17,648 nucleotides of DNA from JAHEME01 sp034435035 (GTDB taxonomy: Bacteria; Chloroflexota; Anaerolineae; Aggregatilineales; UBA3940), in NCBI GenBank assembly GCA_034435035.1, contig DAOTXW010000050.1, positions 1 through 17,648 on the forward strand, read 5' to 3'. Of the stretch, positions 1-6,466 are shown in pieces. The notes below the pieces were generated by a model. That model was not told the DNA's origin, ran no database searches, and saw only the letters and a list, made by a program, of their open reading frames with translations. Positions within the stretch are counted from its first letter, which is position 1. Each line of letters begins with the position of its first letter. The position numbers were made by a program, and so were the translations under genes.

Positions 1-1
1 G

Positions 2-1291
2 ACGCGCCCCGCCCGCGCCCTCGACCTGCACCCGCCCGACGCCCCGCCGCTGCTGACCTACGGCGGGCAGATCGCGCTGACCGGCTGGCGCCTCGACCGG
101 GCGGCCCTCCCCTCCGGGGGGCGCGCCCGCCTGCGGCTGGACTGGCGGCTGGCCGCCGGCCCGATCGCGGACGAGTACGCCACCATCGTCGAGCTGCGCG
201 GCCCCGACGGCGTGACCATCGCCCGCGCCGATTCCGGCTACGCGGTCCCCTTCCAGACTTCAAGCTGGGTGCCGGGGACGGCCATCACGGAGTGGCTGAC
301 GCTTCGCCTCCCCCCCGGCACGCCGCCGGGTGATTATCGCCTGCATCTGGCCGTGTTCGCGCCGCGGGCCGGGCTGACCCCGCCCGCCGCCGATGCCGCC
401 GGCGCGCCGCTGGGGGCCTACCCTCCGCTGGGGACGCTGACGGTCAGCCGCCCGCTCCGCCCGCCGGAGGCCGCCGACCTGGCGCTGGCTGCCCCGCTGG
501 ACGTTTCCGCCGGGGACGGCCTGCGGCTGATCGGCGTGACGCTCGATCCGGCGGCGCAGCAGGTGGGCCAGCCGTTTTATCTGGCGCTGGGCTGGCAGGT
601 CGATTCCCCGCCGCGGATCGCCGCGGGCTGGAGCCTGCTGTGGGTGGGCGCGGCGGGCGAGGTCCGCGCCGAAACGCCCCTCCACGCTCCCGCCGGGTCC
701 GCGTTAGGCTGGCGGGCCGGCGATCGCTGGCGGACGGCGCATCTGGTCGCTGTCCCCGCCGTGCTGGAGACGGGCCGCTACACGCTGGCGCTGCGGCTGC
801 TGGATGGCTCCGGGCGGGCCGCCGGGCCGCCGGCCCCGGTCGGATCGATGCAGGTGAGCGCCCCGCCGCGCCGCTACGATCGGCCGGATGCGCCGATCCC
901 CCTCGATGTCGTCTGGGCGGACGGCATCCGGCTGATCGGCGCCGACCTGCCGGCATCGCCGGGCGCTTCCCTGCCGCTGACGCTGTACTGGCAGGCCGGC
1001 CCGGAGCCGATCACAGCGGGGCGGGTGCGGTTCGTCCACCTGATCGATGCGGAGGGGCGGATCGCCGCGCAGCACGACGGCGTCCCGCAGGAGGGAGCGC
1101 GTCCGGTGACCGGCTGGGCGCCCGGCGAGGTCATCGCCGATTTCCCGACGCTGGCCCTGCCGCCCGATCTGCCGCCGGGTGAGTACCGGCTGCGCATCGG
1201 CTGGTACGATCCGCTGACCGGGGCGCGCACCCCGCTGGCGGACGGCGCGGAGTACTGGATCCTGCCGCAGCCGGTGCGCATCGGCCCCTAG
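2..1291 (+). CDS. C-terminal part of a repeated beta-sandwich protein (5' end outside window)
   Basis: The frame is open from the first bases of the window, so the true start lies upstream and only about 429 codons are visible. The protein shows roughly three copies of one module. Each begins with a G-I-x-L-x-G strand (ITLTGW-like near the left edge, then GLRLIGVTL and GIRLIGADL), continues through a Y/W-Q-type strand, and ends with LPPGTPPGDYRLHLAVF, a related middle version, or LPPDLPPGEYRLRIGWYDP. Such modules are common, from memory, at the C-terminus of Chloroflexota membrane proteins of the GT39/mannosyltransferase-like kind, after many membrane helices. No catalytic residues or membrane helices are visible here, so the enzyme identity is inference. 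It could also be a purely secreted surface protein. The stop is followed at once by a small GC hairpin and then the convergent DoxX-like gene. Confidence 0.75.
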   Translation, partial: TRPARALDLHPPDAPPLLTYGGQIALTGWRLDRAALPSGGRARLRLDWRLAAGPIADEYATIVELRGPDGVTIARADSGYAVPFQTSSWVPGTAITEWLTLRLPPGTPPGDYRLHLAVFAPRAGLTPPAADAAGAPLGAYPPLGTLTVSRPLRPPEAADLALAAPLDVSAGDGLRLIGVTLDPAAQQVGQPFYLALGWQVDSPPRIAAGWSLLWVGAAGEVRAETPLHAPAGSALGWRAGDRWRTAHLVAVPAVLETGRYTLALRLLDGSGRAAGPPAPVGSMQVSAPPRRYDRPDAPIPLDVVWADGIRLIGADLPASPGASLPLTLYWQAGPEPITAGRVRFVHLIDAEGRIAAQHDGVPQEGARPVTGWAPGEVIADFPTLALPPDLPPGEYRLRIGWYDPLTGARTPLADGAEYWILPQPVRIGP

Positions 1292-1306
1292 CGGGCGTCC
1301 GCCCGC
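1291..1306. terminator. Weak GC hairpin between convergent genes
   Basis: A six-pair stem GCGGGC/GCCCGC with loop GTCC starts on the last base of the upstream stop codon. There is no T-run on either side, so a terminator role for either convergent gene is only a guess. Confidence 0.3.
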
Positions 1307-1336
1307 CGGGCCGGCCCCGCTCCGCCGCGGGCGATC

Positions 1337-1888
1337 TCAGCGCCCGGCAGGCTCCTGCAGCACCCGCAGGCGATCTGCCTCCATCTGGCGGGCGGCCCGC
1401 GTCGCCTCCGGGTCGGCGATCACCGCGCCTCCGCGCACCGTGGCCCCGATGACCAGCGCGGCGCTGACCAGCACGATATTCTTGATGATGTACTGCCCCT
1501 CCAGCGTCGGCGCATAGGGGAAGCGGGTGAACGTCTCCGCCGGGAACAGGAACAGCGGGGTGATCGTGCCGAGCATCTGCAGGAACAGCAGCAGCAGGGT
1601 GGCGCGCATGAAGCGCCCGCTGATCAGCCCCAGCCCGATCAGCACTTCCCAGGCGGCCAGGATCGGCAGCGACAGCGCCGGCTGCACCAGGCCGAAGCTG
1701 AGCGCCTGGATGGTGCGGGCCGCCAGATCCTGCGCCGGACTCAGGCCGGGGAAGAACTTGAGCACGCCGAACCAGAAAAATACCACGCCGGTGCTGATGC
1801 GCAGCAGCGGCAGCCCATACCGGGACATCAGGCCGGTGATCCGGATGTCCATCCGGGTGAACCCTTCACGCAGGCGGTTAATCCTCAT
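1337..1888 (-). CDS. DoxX-like small integral membrane protein
   Basis: A protein of about 183 residues with four predicted hydrophobic segments. The first contains LLRISTGVVFFWFGVLKFFPG, followed by PILAAWEVLIGLGLISG, ATLLLLFLQMLGTITPLF and IIKNIVLVSAALVIGATV. The helix 1 motif R-x-x-x-G-x-x-F-x-W-F-G-x-L-K-F and the G-x-x-L-I-x-G-x-x-x-R pattern fit the DoxX/DoxD-like superfamily. Its members are small membrane proteins of mostly unknown function, sometimes linked to redox or sulfur metabolism. I prefer the ATG at 1886-1888 because GGAG lies eight bases before it. A GTG at 1910-1912 and an ATG near 1852 remain possible. It is divergent from the MFS gene, and a TATACT box on the minus strand (1950-1955) could be its -10. 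The exact role is unknown. Confidence 0.8.
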   Translation of the reverse strand: MRINRLREGFTRMDIRITGLMSRYGLPLLRISTGVVFFWFGVLKFFPGLSPAQDLAARTIQALSFGLVQPALSLPILAAWEVLIGLGLISGRFMRATLLLLFLQMLGTITPLFLFPAETFTRFPYAPTLEGQYIIKNIVLVSAALVIGATVRGGAVIADPEATRAARQMEADRLRVLQEPAGR

Positions 1889-1949
1889 GTTGCCGGCTCC
1901 AGTGTGGCGCACCTTTCAGGTGATCGATCGACTCAATCGACGCAATCAG

Positions 1950-1978
1950 AGTATAGCGCCCCCCCGCCGGGCGCTCGA
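1950..1978 (-). promoter_or_regulatory. Possible promoter of the DoxX-like gene
   Basis: On the minus strand, TTCGAG and TATACT are separated by 17 bases, with TATACT at plus-strand positions 1950-1955. The -10 is good and the -35 only partial, so confidence is modest. Confidence 0.4.
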
Positions 1979-2007
1979 ATCGGGTCGGCGCGGCTGGGCC
2001 GCTGGCC

Positions 2008-2029
2008 GATAGCGCCGCGCGGCGCTATC
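2008..2029. promoter_or_regulatory. 22-bp perfect palindrome in the DoxX/MFS divergent region
   Basis: GATAGCGCCGC is followed directly by its exact reverse complement GCGGCGCTATC. A TATCAT hexamer (2026-2031) that could be the -10 of the MFS gene overlaps the right arm, so a regulator bound here could block that promoter. An RNA hairpin at the 5' end of the message is the alternative. No regulator gene adjoins it. Confidence 0.5.
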
Positions 2030-2060
2030 ATGAACGGCGCATCCTGCCAAGCATCCCGCC

Positions 2061-3275
2061 ATGAGCCACCAGCCGCCTCTCTCTGACCTGCGCAGCCTGC
2101 CCCGCAATGTGTGGGCGCTCACCGCCACCAGCTTCCTGACCGATGTCTCCAGCGAACTGATCTTCAACCTGCTGCCGCTGTTTCTGGCGACCGTGCTGGG
2201 CGTGCGCACCGGGCTGATCGGCCTGATCGAGGGCGCCGCCGAGGCCGCCGCCAGCCTGCTCAAGATCGTCTCCGGCGGCCTGTCCGACCGGATCGGCAGC
2301 CGCAAGTGGCCCGCGGTGGCCGGCTACAGCCTCTCCGCGCTGGCCAAGCCGCTGCTGGCGCTGGCCGCCTCCTGGCCCGCCGTGCTGGCGCTGCGCCTGG
2401 CCGACCGCGCCGGCAAGGGCATCCGCACCGCCCCGCGCGACGCGCTGCTCGCCGACAGCATCGCCCCGGCGCGGCGCGGGCTGGCCTTCGGTCTGCACCG
2501 GGCCGGCGACACCGCCGGGGCGCTGGCCGGGCTGCTGGCGGCGCTGATCGTCGTGTGGGCCAGCCAGGGGGATGCGCCGCGGCTGCAGGCCGCCACCTTC
2601 CGCCGCCTGGCGTGGATCGCCGCCGTCCCGGCGCTGCTGGCGGTGATCGCGCTGGTCGCGGGCGCCCGCGATGTGCCCGCCGCGCCGCCCGCCGACCGCG
2701 CCCCGCGCTTCTCGCTGGCCGGGCTGGAGGGCCGCTACCGGGCCTTCCTGATCGCGGTCGTGGTGTTCACGCTGGGCAACAGCGCCGATGCGTTCATCAT
2801 CCTGCGGGCGCAGGAGCGCGGCCTGGGCGTGATCGGCGTGCTGGGGATGCTGGCGGCGTTCAACGCGGTTTACGCGCTGGCGGCGGCCCCGGCGGGCGCG
2901 CTCTCCGACCGGCTGGGGCGGCGGCGGCTGATCGTGACCGGCTGGCTGATCTACGGGCTGATCTACCTGGGGCTTGCGCTGGCGCGGACGGGCTGGCACA
3001 TCGCGGCGCTGTACGCGCTGTACGGGCTGTACTACGCCGCCTTCGAGGGCGCGGCGCGGGCTTACGTGGCCGACCTGATCCCGGCGGATCGGCGCGGGGC
3101 GGCTTACGGGCTGTATCATGCGGCGGTGGGGCTGGCGGCGCTGCCGGCCAGCCTGATCGCCGGCGTGCTGTGGCAGGGGATCGGCGGCTGGGGCGGGCTG
3201 GGGCCGGCGGCCCCCTTCGTCACCGGGGCGGCGCTGGCGCTGATCGCCGGCCTGCTGGTCAGCCGCCTCCGCTGA
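2061..3275 (+). CDS. MFS transporter, 12 transmembrane helices
   Basis: A 404-residue polytopic protein of normal length for the major facilitator superfamily. The first half carries the loop 2-3 signature GGLSDRIGSRKW. The second half has the matching GALSDRLGRRRL, as expected from the internal duplication of the fold. The stretch DRAGKGIRTAPRDALLAD followed by RGLAFGLHRAGDTAGA is typical of a widespread MFS subgroup annotated as multidrug or unknown-substrate exporters. The substrate cannot be read from sequence. No clear Shine-Dalgarno motif precedes the ATG at 2061, so the start is plausible but not proved. The upstream palindrome at 2008-2029 may control it. The next gene downstream has its own promoter, which suggests this gene is transcribed alone. 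Confidence 0.88.
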   Translation: MSHQPPLSDLRSLPRNVWALTATSFLTDVSSELIFNLLPLFLATVLGVRTGLIGLIEGAAEAAASLLKIVSGGLSDRIGSRKWPAVAGYSLSALAKPLLALAASWPAVLALRLADRAGKGIRTAPRDALLADSIAPARRGLAFGLHRAGDTAGALAGLLAALIVVWASQGDAPRLQAATFRRLAWIAAVPALLAVIALVAGARDVPAAPPADRAPRFSLAGLEGRYRAFLIAVVVFTLGNSADAFIILRAQERGLGVIGVLGMLAAFNAVYALAAAPAGALSDRLGRRRLIVTGWLIYGLIYLGLALARTGWHIAALYALYGLYYAAFEGAARAYVADLIPADRRGAAYGLYHAAVGLAALPASLIAGVLWQGIGGWGGLGPAAPFVTGAALALIAGLLVSRLR

Positions 3276-3284
3276 GGGCGCCCC

Positions 3285-3314
3285 TTGACGCGCCCCCCTC
3301 CGCCGCGCTACACT
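3285..3314 (+). promoter_or_regulatory. Sigma-70-type promoter of the small membrane protein gene
   Basis: TTGACG (3285-3290), an 18-base spacer and TACACT (3309-3314). It starts just after the MFS stop codon and lies about 50 bases before the ATG at 3367. Confidence 0.65.
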
Positions 3315-3366
3315 GCGAAGCATCCTGAACCAGATGCCCCGTCCGCCGGGGGGAGGCCATCCGCCG

Positions 3367-3555
3367 ATGCCGCTGTTTTACTTCATCCCGTTCAAGCTCC
3401 AGTCGGACGCCGAGCGCAAGGCCCGTCCGCGCATCGTGGACTTCGAGTGGCGCAACGTGCTGCTGTACGTCGTCCTGGGCCTGATGTTCCTGGCGCTGTT
3501 CGGCGTGTTCATCGTCCTGCCGGCGATCCTGGCCATGCAGGAAGCGATGCCGTAG
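3367..3555 (+). CDS. Small single-helix membrane protein, function unknown
   Basis: A 62-residue protein starting MPLFYFIPFK. The N-terminal half is polar and basic (SDAERKARPRIVDFEW). It is followed by one long hydrophobic helix (VLLYVVLGLMFLALFGVFIVLPAIL, about residues 33-57) and a very short tail, so an N-in single-pass topology is likely. I chose the ATG at 3367 because GGGGAGG lies about ten bases before it. An in-frame ATG at 3334 has no ribosome binding site. I do not recognise the family. Its own near-consensus promoter and coding-like composition support a real gene. Nothing in the sequence ties it to the MFS transporter or to the LacI gene, which is convergent with it. Confidence 0.62.
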   Translation: MPLFYFIPFKLQSDAERKARPRIVDFEWRNVLLYVVLGLMFLALFGVFIVLPAILAMQEAMP

Positions 3556-3556
3556 A

Positions 3557-3582
3557 AACGGAAAAGGGGGCGCAGCCGCCCC
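3557..3582 (-). terminator. Rho-independent terminator of the LacI-family gene
   Basis: Read on the minus strand: GGGGCG, loop GCTG, CGCCCC, then CTTTTCCGTTTC. This hairpin plus U-rich tail lies 15 bases after the LacI-family stop codon. On the plus strand it directly follows the small membrane protein gene but has no T-run in that direction. Confidence 0.75.
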
Positions 3583-3596
3583 GGGGAGGAGGGCCC

Positions 3597-4637
3597 TCAC
3601 ACCGAGCCGCGCTCGACCAGCCGGGTGGGCAGCAGGGCCACCTCCGGCGGACGCGCCGCCCGCCCTTCGCCGCCCGCCGCGCGATCGGCGAGGCGCGCCA
3701 CCAGCAGCTCCACCGCCCGCCGGCCCATGTCCGCCGCCGGCTGGCTCACCGCCGTGATGGCCGGCGTGGTCAGTTCGAACATCTCCAGATCGTCAAACAC
3801 CACCAGCGCCAGATCGCCGGGGATGCACAGGCCCAGCTCGCGGGCGGCCCGCAGCGCCCCCATCCCCATCTGGTTGTTGAGCGCGAACAGCGCCGTGGGC
3901 GGCCCGCCCGCCGGCTCCCAGTCCGCGCGCAGCCAGCCGCAGATCGCCCGGCTGACCAATTCCGCCTCCGGGCGCGGCACCTCCACCACCAGCCGGGGGT
4001 CAGCCACCGCGCCGCCGTCGGTCAGCGCCCGCCGATAGCCGCGCAGCCGCTGCTCCAGCGAGGTGATCCACCCGCCCCAGGTCACCGCCCCGATCCGGCG
4101 GTGGCCGTGCGCCAGCAGGTGACTCGCCGCCCGGTAGGCGCCGCCCTCGTTATCGGCCAGCACGGCGTCAGCATCCACCTCGTCCAGCCGGCGATCGATC
4201 ATCACCAGCGGCAGGCGGCGGGCCAGCGGCGCGATCAGCGCCGTGTTGCTCCCCGTGGGGCCGAAGATGATGCCGTCCACCTGCTTGTCGCGCAGCATCT
4301 CCAGATACTGCTGCTCGCGGGCGGGGTCCTCGTTGGTGTCGCACAGGATCAGGCCGTAGCCGCGGCGGTTGGCCTCGTCCTCCGCCCCCTTGACCACCGC
4401 GCTGTAGAACGGGTTGGTGATGTCGTTGATCAGCAGGCCGATGGTGCGCGTGGAGCGCGTGCGCAGGCTGCGGGCGATGTGGCTGGGCCGGAAGCCCAGC
4501 CGGGCGACCGCCGCCTCGACGGCGCGGCGCCGATCCGGGCTGACGTGCGCGCTGCCCGTCAGCACGCGGGAAACCGTGCTGACCGACGTACCGGCTTCGC
4601 GGGCGACATCCTGGATGGTGGGTTTGCGGCTCATCAT
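3597..4637 (-). CDS. LacI/GalR-family transcriptional repressor
   Basis: About 346 residues, full length for the family. The N-terminal helix-turn-helix reads TIQDVAREAGTSVSTVSRVL, with the hinge region following (RPSHIARSLRTRSTRTIGLL). The periplasmic-binding-like effector domain contains DITNPFYSAVVKGAEDEA, QVDGIIFGPTG and the C-terminal FDDLEMFELTTPAITAVSQP. It should bind a sugar or sugar derivative and repress in its absence. The first ATG of a tandem pair (4635-4637) was chosen; a TTG at 4646 and the second ATG at 4634 are alternatives, and no strong ribosome site decides between them. It diverges from the sugar ABC operon. The identical 14-bp palindrome overlaps both its own promoter and the operon's, so self-control and control of the transporter are strongly suggested. 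The actual effector is unknown; a glucoside is a fair guess from the nearby GH1 gene. Confidence 0.93.
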   Translation of the reverse strand: MMSRKPTIQDVAREAGTSVSTVSRVLTGSAHVSPDRRRAVEAAVARLGFRPSHIARSLRTRSTRTIGLLINDITNPFYSAVVKGAEDEANRRGYGLILCDTNEDPAREQQYLEMLRDKQVDGIIFGPTGSNTALIAPLARRLPLVMIDRRLDEVDADAVLADNEGGAYRAASHLLAHGHRRIGAVTWGGWITSLEQRLRGYRRALTDGGAVADPRLVVEVPRPEAELVSRAICGWLRADWEPAGGPPTALFALNNQMGMGALRAARELGLCIPGDLALVVFDDLEMFELTTPAITAVSQPAADMGRRAVELLVARLADRAAGGEGRAARPPEVALLPTRLVERGSV

Positions 4638-4659
4638 GTTGATCAAGGGGCGGGCAGGT

Positions 4660-4673
4660 TGAAATCGTTTTCA
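4660..4673. promoter_or_regulatory. LacI-type operator O1 (at the repressor's own promoter)
   Basis: TGAAATCGTTTTCA, a palindrome of the form TGAAANCGNTTTCA with the central CG typical of LacI-family sites. It overlaps the last base of the minus-strand -10 box and covers the likely start of transcription. It is the exact reverse complement of the site at 4763-4776. Confidence 0.85.
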
Positions 4674-4701
4674 TCGTAGCATGACTGCCTGCGGGCGTCA
4701 A
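4673..4701 (-). promoter_or_regulatory. Promoter of the LacI-family repressor gene
   Basis: On the minus strand, TTGACG (plus positions 4696-4701), a 17-base spacer and TACGAT (4673-4678). It mirrors the design of the divergent promoter. Confidence 0.75.
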
Positions 4702-4734
4702 GGTGCGCCGCCCGGCCCGCGCGGCTTCCCCCCG

Positions 4735-4763
4735 TTGACGCCACCCGGGGTGGGTGGTATACT
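4735..4763 (+). promoter_or_regulatory. Promoter of the sugar ABC operon
   Basis: TTGACG (4735-4740), a 17-base spacer and TATACT (4758-4763), very close to the sigma-70 consensus. The operator begins on the last base of the -10, a standard place for repression. Confidence 0.85.
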
Positions 4764-4776
4764 GAAAACGATTTCA
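4763..4776. promoter_or_regulatory. LacI-type operator O2 (at the ABC operon promoter)
   Basis: TGAAAACGATTTCA, same palindrome as O1 in the opposite orientation, about 103 bases away centre to centre. This spacing is near ten helical turns, so looping between the two sites is possible but unproved. Confidence 0.87.
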
Positions 4777-4864
4777 CCCTGCGGTGAAACGGGGTGACAG
4801 CGCTCAGGCTGATGCTCCCCGGGGGGAGCACTGCCAGCAGAAAATCGCTGTCAGCCAGCCTGAG
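4772..4864 (+). promoter_or_regulatory. Structured 5' leader of the ABC operon (candidate regulatory RNA)
   Basis: A hairpin TTTCACC-CTGC-GGTGAAA (4772-4789) opens the transcript. Then TGACAGCG (4795-4802) can pair with CGCTGTCA (4846-4853), and CTCAGGCTG (4803-4811) with CAGCCTGAG (4856-4864). The two stems interlock and their connecting loops are 0 and 2 nt, so they should exclude each other. Between them lies a further hairpin TGCTCCC/GGGAGCA (4813-4830). Sixty bases then lead to the start codon. No known riboswitch class was recognised. Confidence 0.5.
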
Positions 4865-4923
4865 AAACCTGACCCCAGCGTATCCACCCTGTTGTTCTAT
4901 TCACACACCGAGGAGAGAAGGAC

Positions 4924-6306
4924 ATGAAGAAGTTCTGGCTGATCGCACTCCTTCTGATCGCGGCGATGGCGCTGGCGGCCTGCCAGCCCGCCGCCCCGGC
5001 CGAGGAGCCCGCGGCGGAGGAACCGGCTGCCGAAGAACCGGCGGCTGAGGAACCCGCCGCCGAAGAACCGGCTGCCGAGGAACCCGCCGCCGAAGAACCG
5101 GCCGCCGAAGAGCCGATGGCTCAGCAGGTGGAGGTCTTCTCGTGGTGGACCGGCGGCGGTGAGGCTGCCGGCCTCGAGGCCATGATCGGCGTGTTCAGCG
5201 CCCAGTACCCGGATGTTGAGTTCATCAACGCCGCGGTGGCCGGTGGCGCCGGCACCAATGCCCGCGCGGTCCTGGCGACCCGCCTGCAGGCGGGCGACCC
5301 GCCCGACTCGTGGCAGGCGCACGCCGGGCAGGAGATCATCGGCACCTATGTGGCCGCCGACCAGATCGAGCCGCTCAACGAACTGTTCGAGGCCAACGGC
5401 TGGCTGGAAGTGATGCCCGAAACCCTGATCCCCCTGATCTCGGCGGATGGCAACATCTACAGCGTGCCGGTCAACATCCACCGCGCCAACGTGATGTGGT
5501 ACAACCCGGCCCTGCTGGACGAGGTCGGTGTGGAGCCGCCCGCCACCTGGGATGAGTTCTTCACCGCCTGCGAGGCCATCGAGGCCGCCGGCAAGATCTG
5601 CCTGAGCATGGGCGAGCAGTGGACCAGCATGCACCTGCTGGAGGTCGTCCTGCTGGGTGAGCTGGGCCCCGACGCCTACAACGGCCTGTGGGACGGCAGC
5701 ACCGACTGGGCCAGCGAGGAAGTCACCGCCGCGCTTGAGACCTACAACGCGGTCCTCGATCACGTCAACAGCGACGCCTCGACGCTGACCTGGCAGGATG
5801 CCGCGCAGCTGGTCGCCAACGGCGATGCCGCCTTCAACATCATGGGCGACTGGGTGGACGGCTACTTCTCAGGCACGACTGAGGGCGGCAATCTGGGTCT
5901 GGTCCCGGGCGAGGGCTACGGCTGGGCGCCGCCTCCGGGCACCGACGGCGTCTTCCAGTTCCTGTCCGACAGCTTCACCCTGGCCAAGGGCGCGCCGCAT
6001 CCTGAGGGCGCGACCGCCTGGCTGACGATCGCCGGCTCCAAGGAAGGGCAGGAAGCCTTCAACCCCGTCAAGGGTTCGATCTGCGCCCGCACGGACTGCG
6101 ATACCTCGCTGTTCAACGAGTACCTGCAGACCGCGATGGCCGACTGGTCAACCGACACGGTGGTGGGCAGCCTGACCCACGGCGTGACCGCCAACGACGC
6201 CTGGAAGAACGAGATCAACACCGCGCTGGGCCTGTTCCTGGCCGACCGCGATGTGGCCGCCTTCCAGGCTGCGCTGGTGGATGCCGCCGCCGCCTACCCC
6301 AACTAA
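4924..6306 (+). CDS. Carbohydrate ABC transporter substrate-binding lipoprotein (CUT1 type)
   Basis: 460 residues. The signal peptide MKKFWLIALLLIAAMALAAC ends in a lipobox with Cys20 as the lipid-attachment residue. Residues about 24-63 are eight acidic EEP units, probably a flexible tether. The mature domain starts VEVFSWWTGGGEAAGLEAM and contains SWQAHAGQEI, YSVPVNIHRANVMWYNPALL, NIMGDWVDGYF and LSDSFTLAKGA. This pattern fits family 1 extracellular solute-binding proteins and most resembles glucose/mannose-type binding proteins (GtsA or Thermus glucose-binding type, from memory). The start is fixed by AGGAGAGAAGG just before the ATG. It is the first gene of the LacI-controlled operon, and a strong hairpin follows its stop. 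Sugar specificity is inferred, not proved. Confidence 0.94.
   Translation: MKKFWLIALLLIAAMALAACQPAAPAEEPAAEEPAAEEPAAEEPAAEEPAAEEPAAEEPAAEEPMAQQVEVFSWWTGGGEAAGLEAMIGVFSAQYPDVEFINAAVAGGAGTNARAVLATRLQAGDPPDSWQAHAGQEIIGTYVAADQIEPLNELFEANGWLEVMPETLIPLISADGNIYSVPVNIHRANVMWYNPALLDEVGVEPPATWDEFFTACEAIEAAGKICLSMGEQWTSMHLLEVVLLGELGPDAYNGLWDGSTDWASEEVTAALETYNAVLDHVNSDASTLTWQDAAQLVANGDAAFNIMGDWVDGYFSGTTEGGNLGLVPGEGYGWAPPPGTDGVFQFLSDSFTLAKGAPHPEGATAWLTIAGSKEGQEAFNPVKGSICARTDCDTSLFNEYLQTAMADWSTDTVVGSLTHGVTANDAWKNEINTALGLFLADRDVAAFQAALVDAAAAYPN
5001..5115 (+). repeat. In-frame 15-bp repeat coding for the EEPAA linker
   Basis: Eight degenerate copies of a unit coding Glu-Glu-Pro-Ala-Ala lie just after the lipobox cysteine. 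Codons vary (gaggaaccg, gaagaaccg, gaggaaccc), so the protein repeat is kept while the DNA drifts. Confidence 0.85.
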
Positions 6307-6328
6307 CCAACCGCAGGCCTGAATCACC

Positions 6329-6357
6329 GCGCCGCCCCGGACAGTTCGGGGCGGCGC
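6329..6357 (+). terminator. Strong hairpin after the substrate-binding protein gene
   Basis: An 11-pair perfect stem GCGCCGCCCCG/CGGGGCGGCGC with loop GACAGTT lies 22 bases after the stop. There is no U-run, so it is more likely an attenuator or mRNA-protecting hairpin that keeps the binding protein more abundant than the permeases. Confidence 0.6.
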
Positions 6358-6403
6358 CGCTTCCGGGCACCGCCGCGTCGGGGAGGAGGGTCCCGCAGGG
6401 CGT

Positions 6404-6432
6404 TTTACAATCCCCGCGCTGTGGCATACAAT
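6404..6432 (+). promoter_or_regulatory. Internal promoter before the permease genes
   Basis: TTTACA (6404-6409), a 17-base spacer and TACAAT (6427-6432), about 34 bases before the permease start. No LacI-type palindrome overlaps it, so it may give basal permease expression. Confidence 0.6.
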
Positions 6433-6466
6433 GTCTGCCAGCGATCAACACTGACAGGGGTTCCTC

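Noticed and set aside
2028..3323. A 431-codon minus-strand frame opposite the MFS gene
   Set aside because: Gln/Arg/Gly-rich shadow of a clear membrane transporter on the plus strand.
4795..4864. H-type pseudoknot in the sugar-operon leader
   Set aside because: Both stems exist, but the loops that would cross them are 0 and 2 bases, too short; mutually exclusive stems are the better reading.
5001..5115. Possible CRISPR-like or satellite repeat
   Set aside because: The repeats are in frame, have no spacers and code for the lipoprotein linker; the same applies to the PTDE repeat at the right edge.
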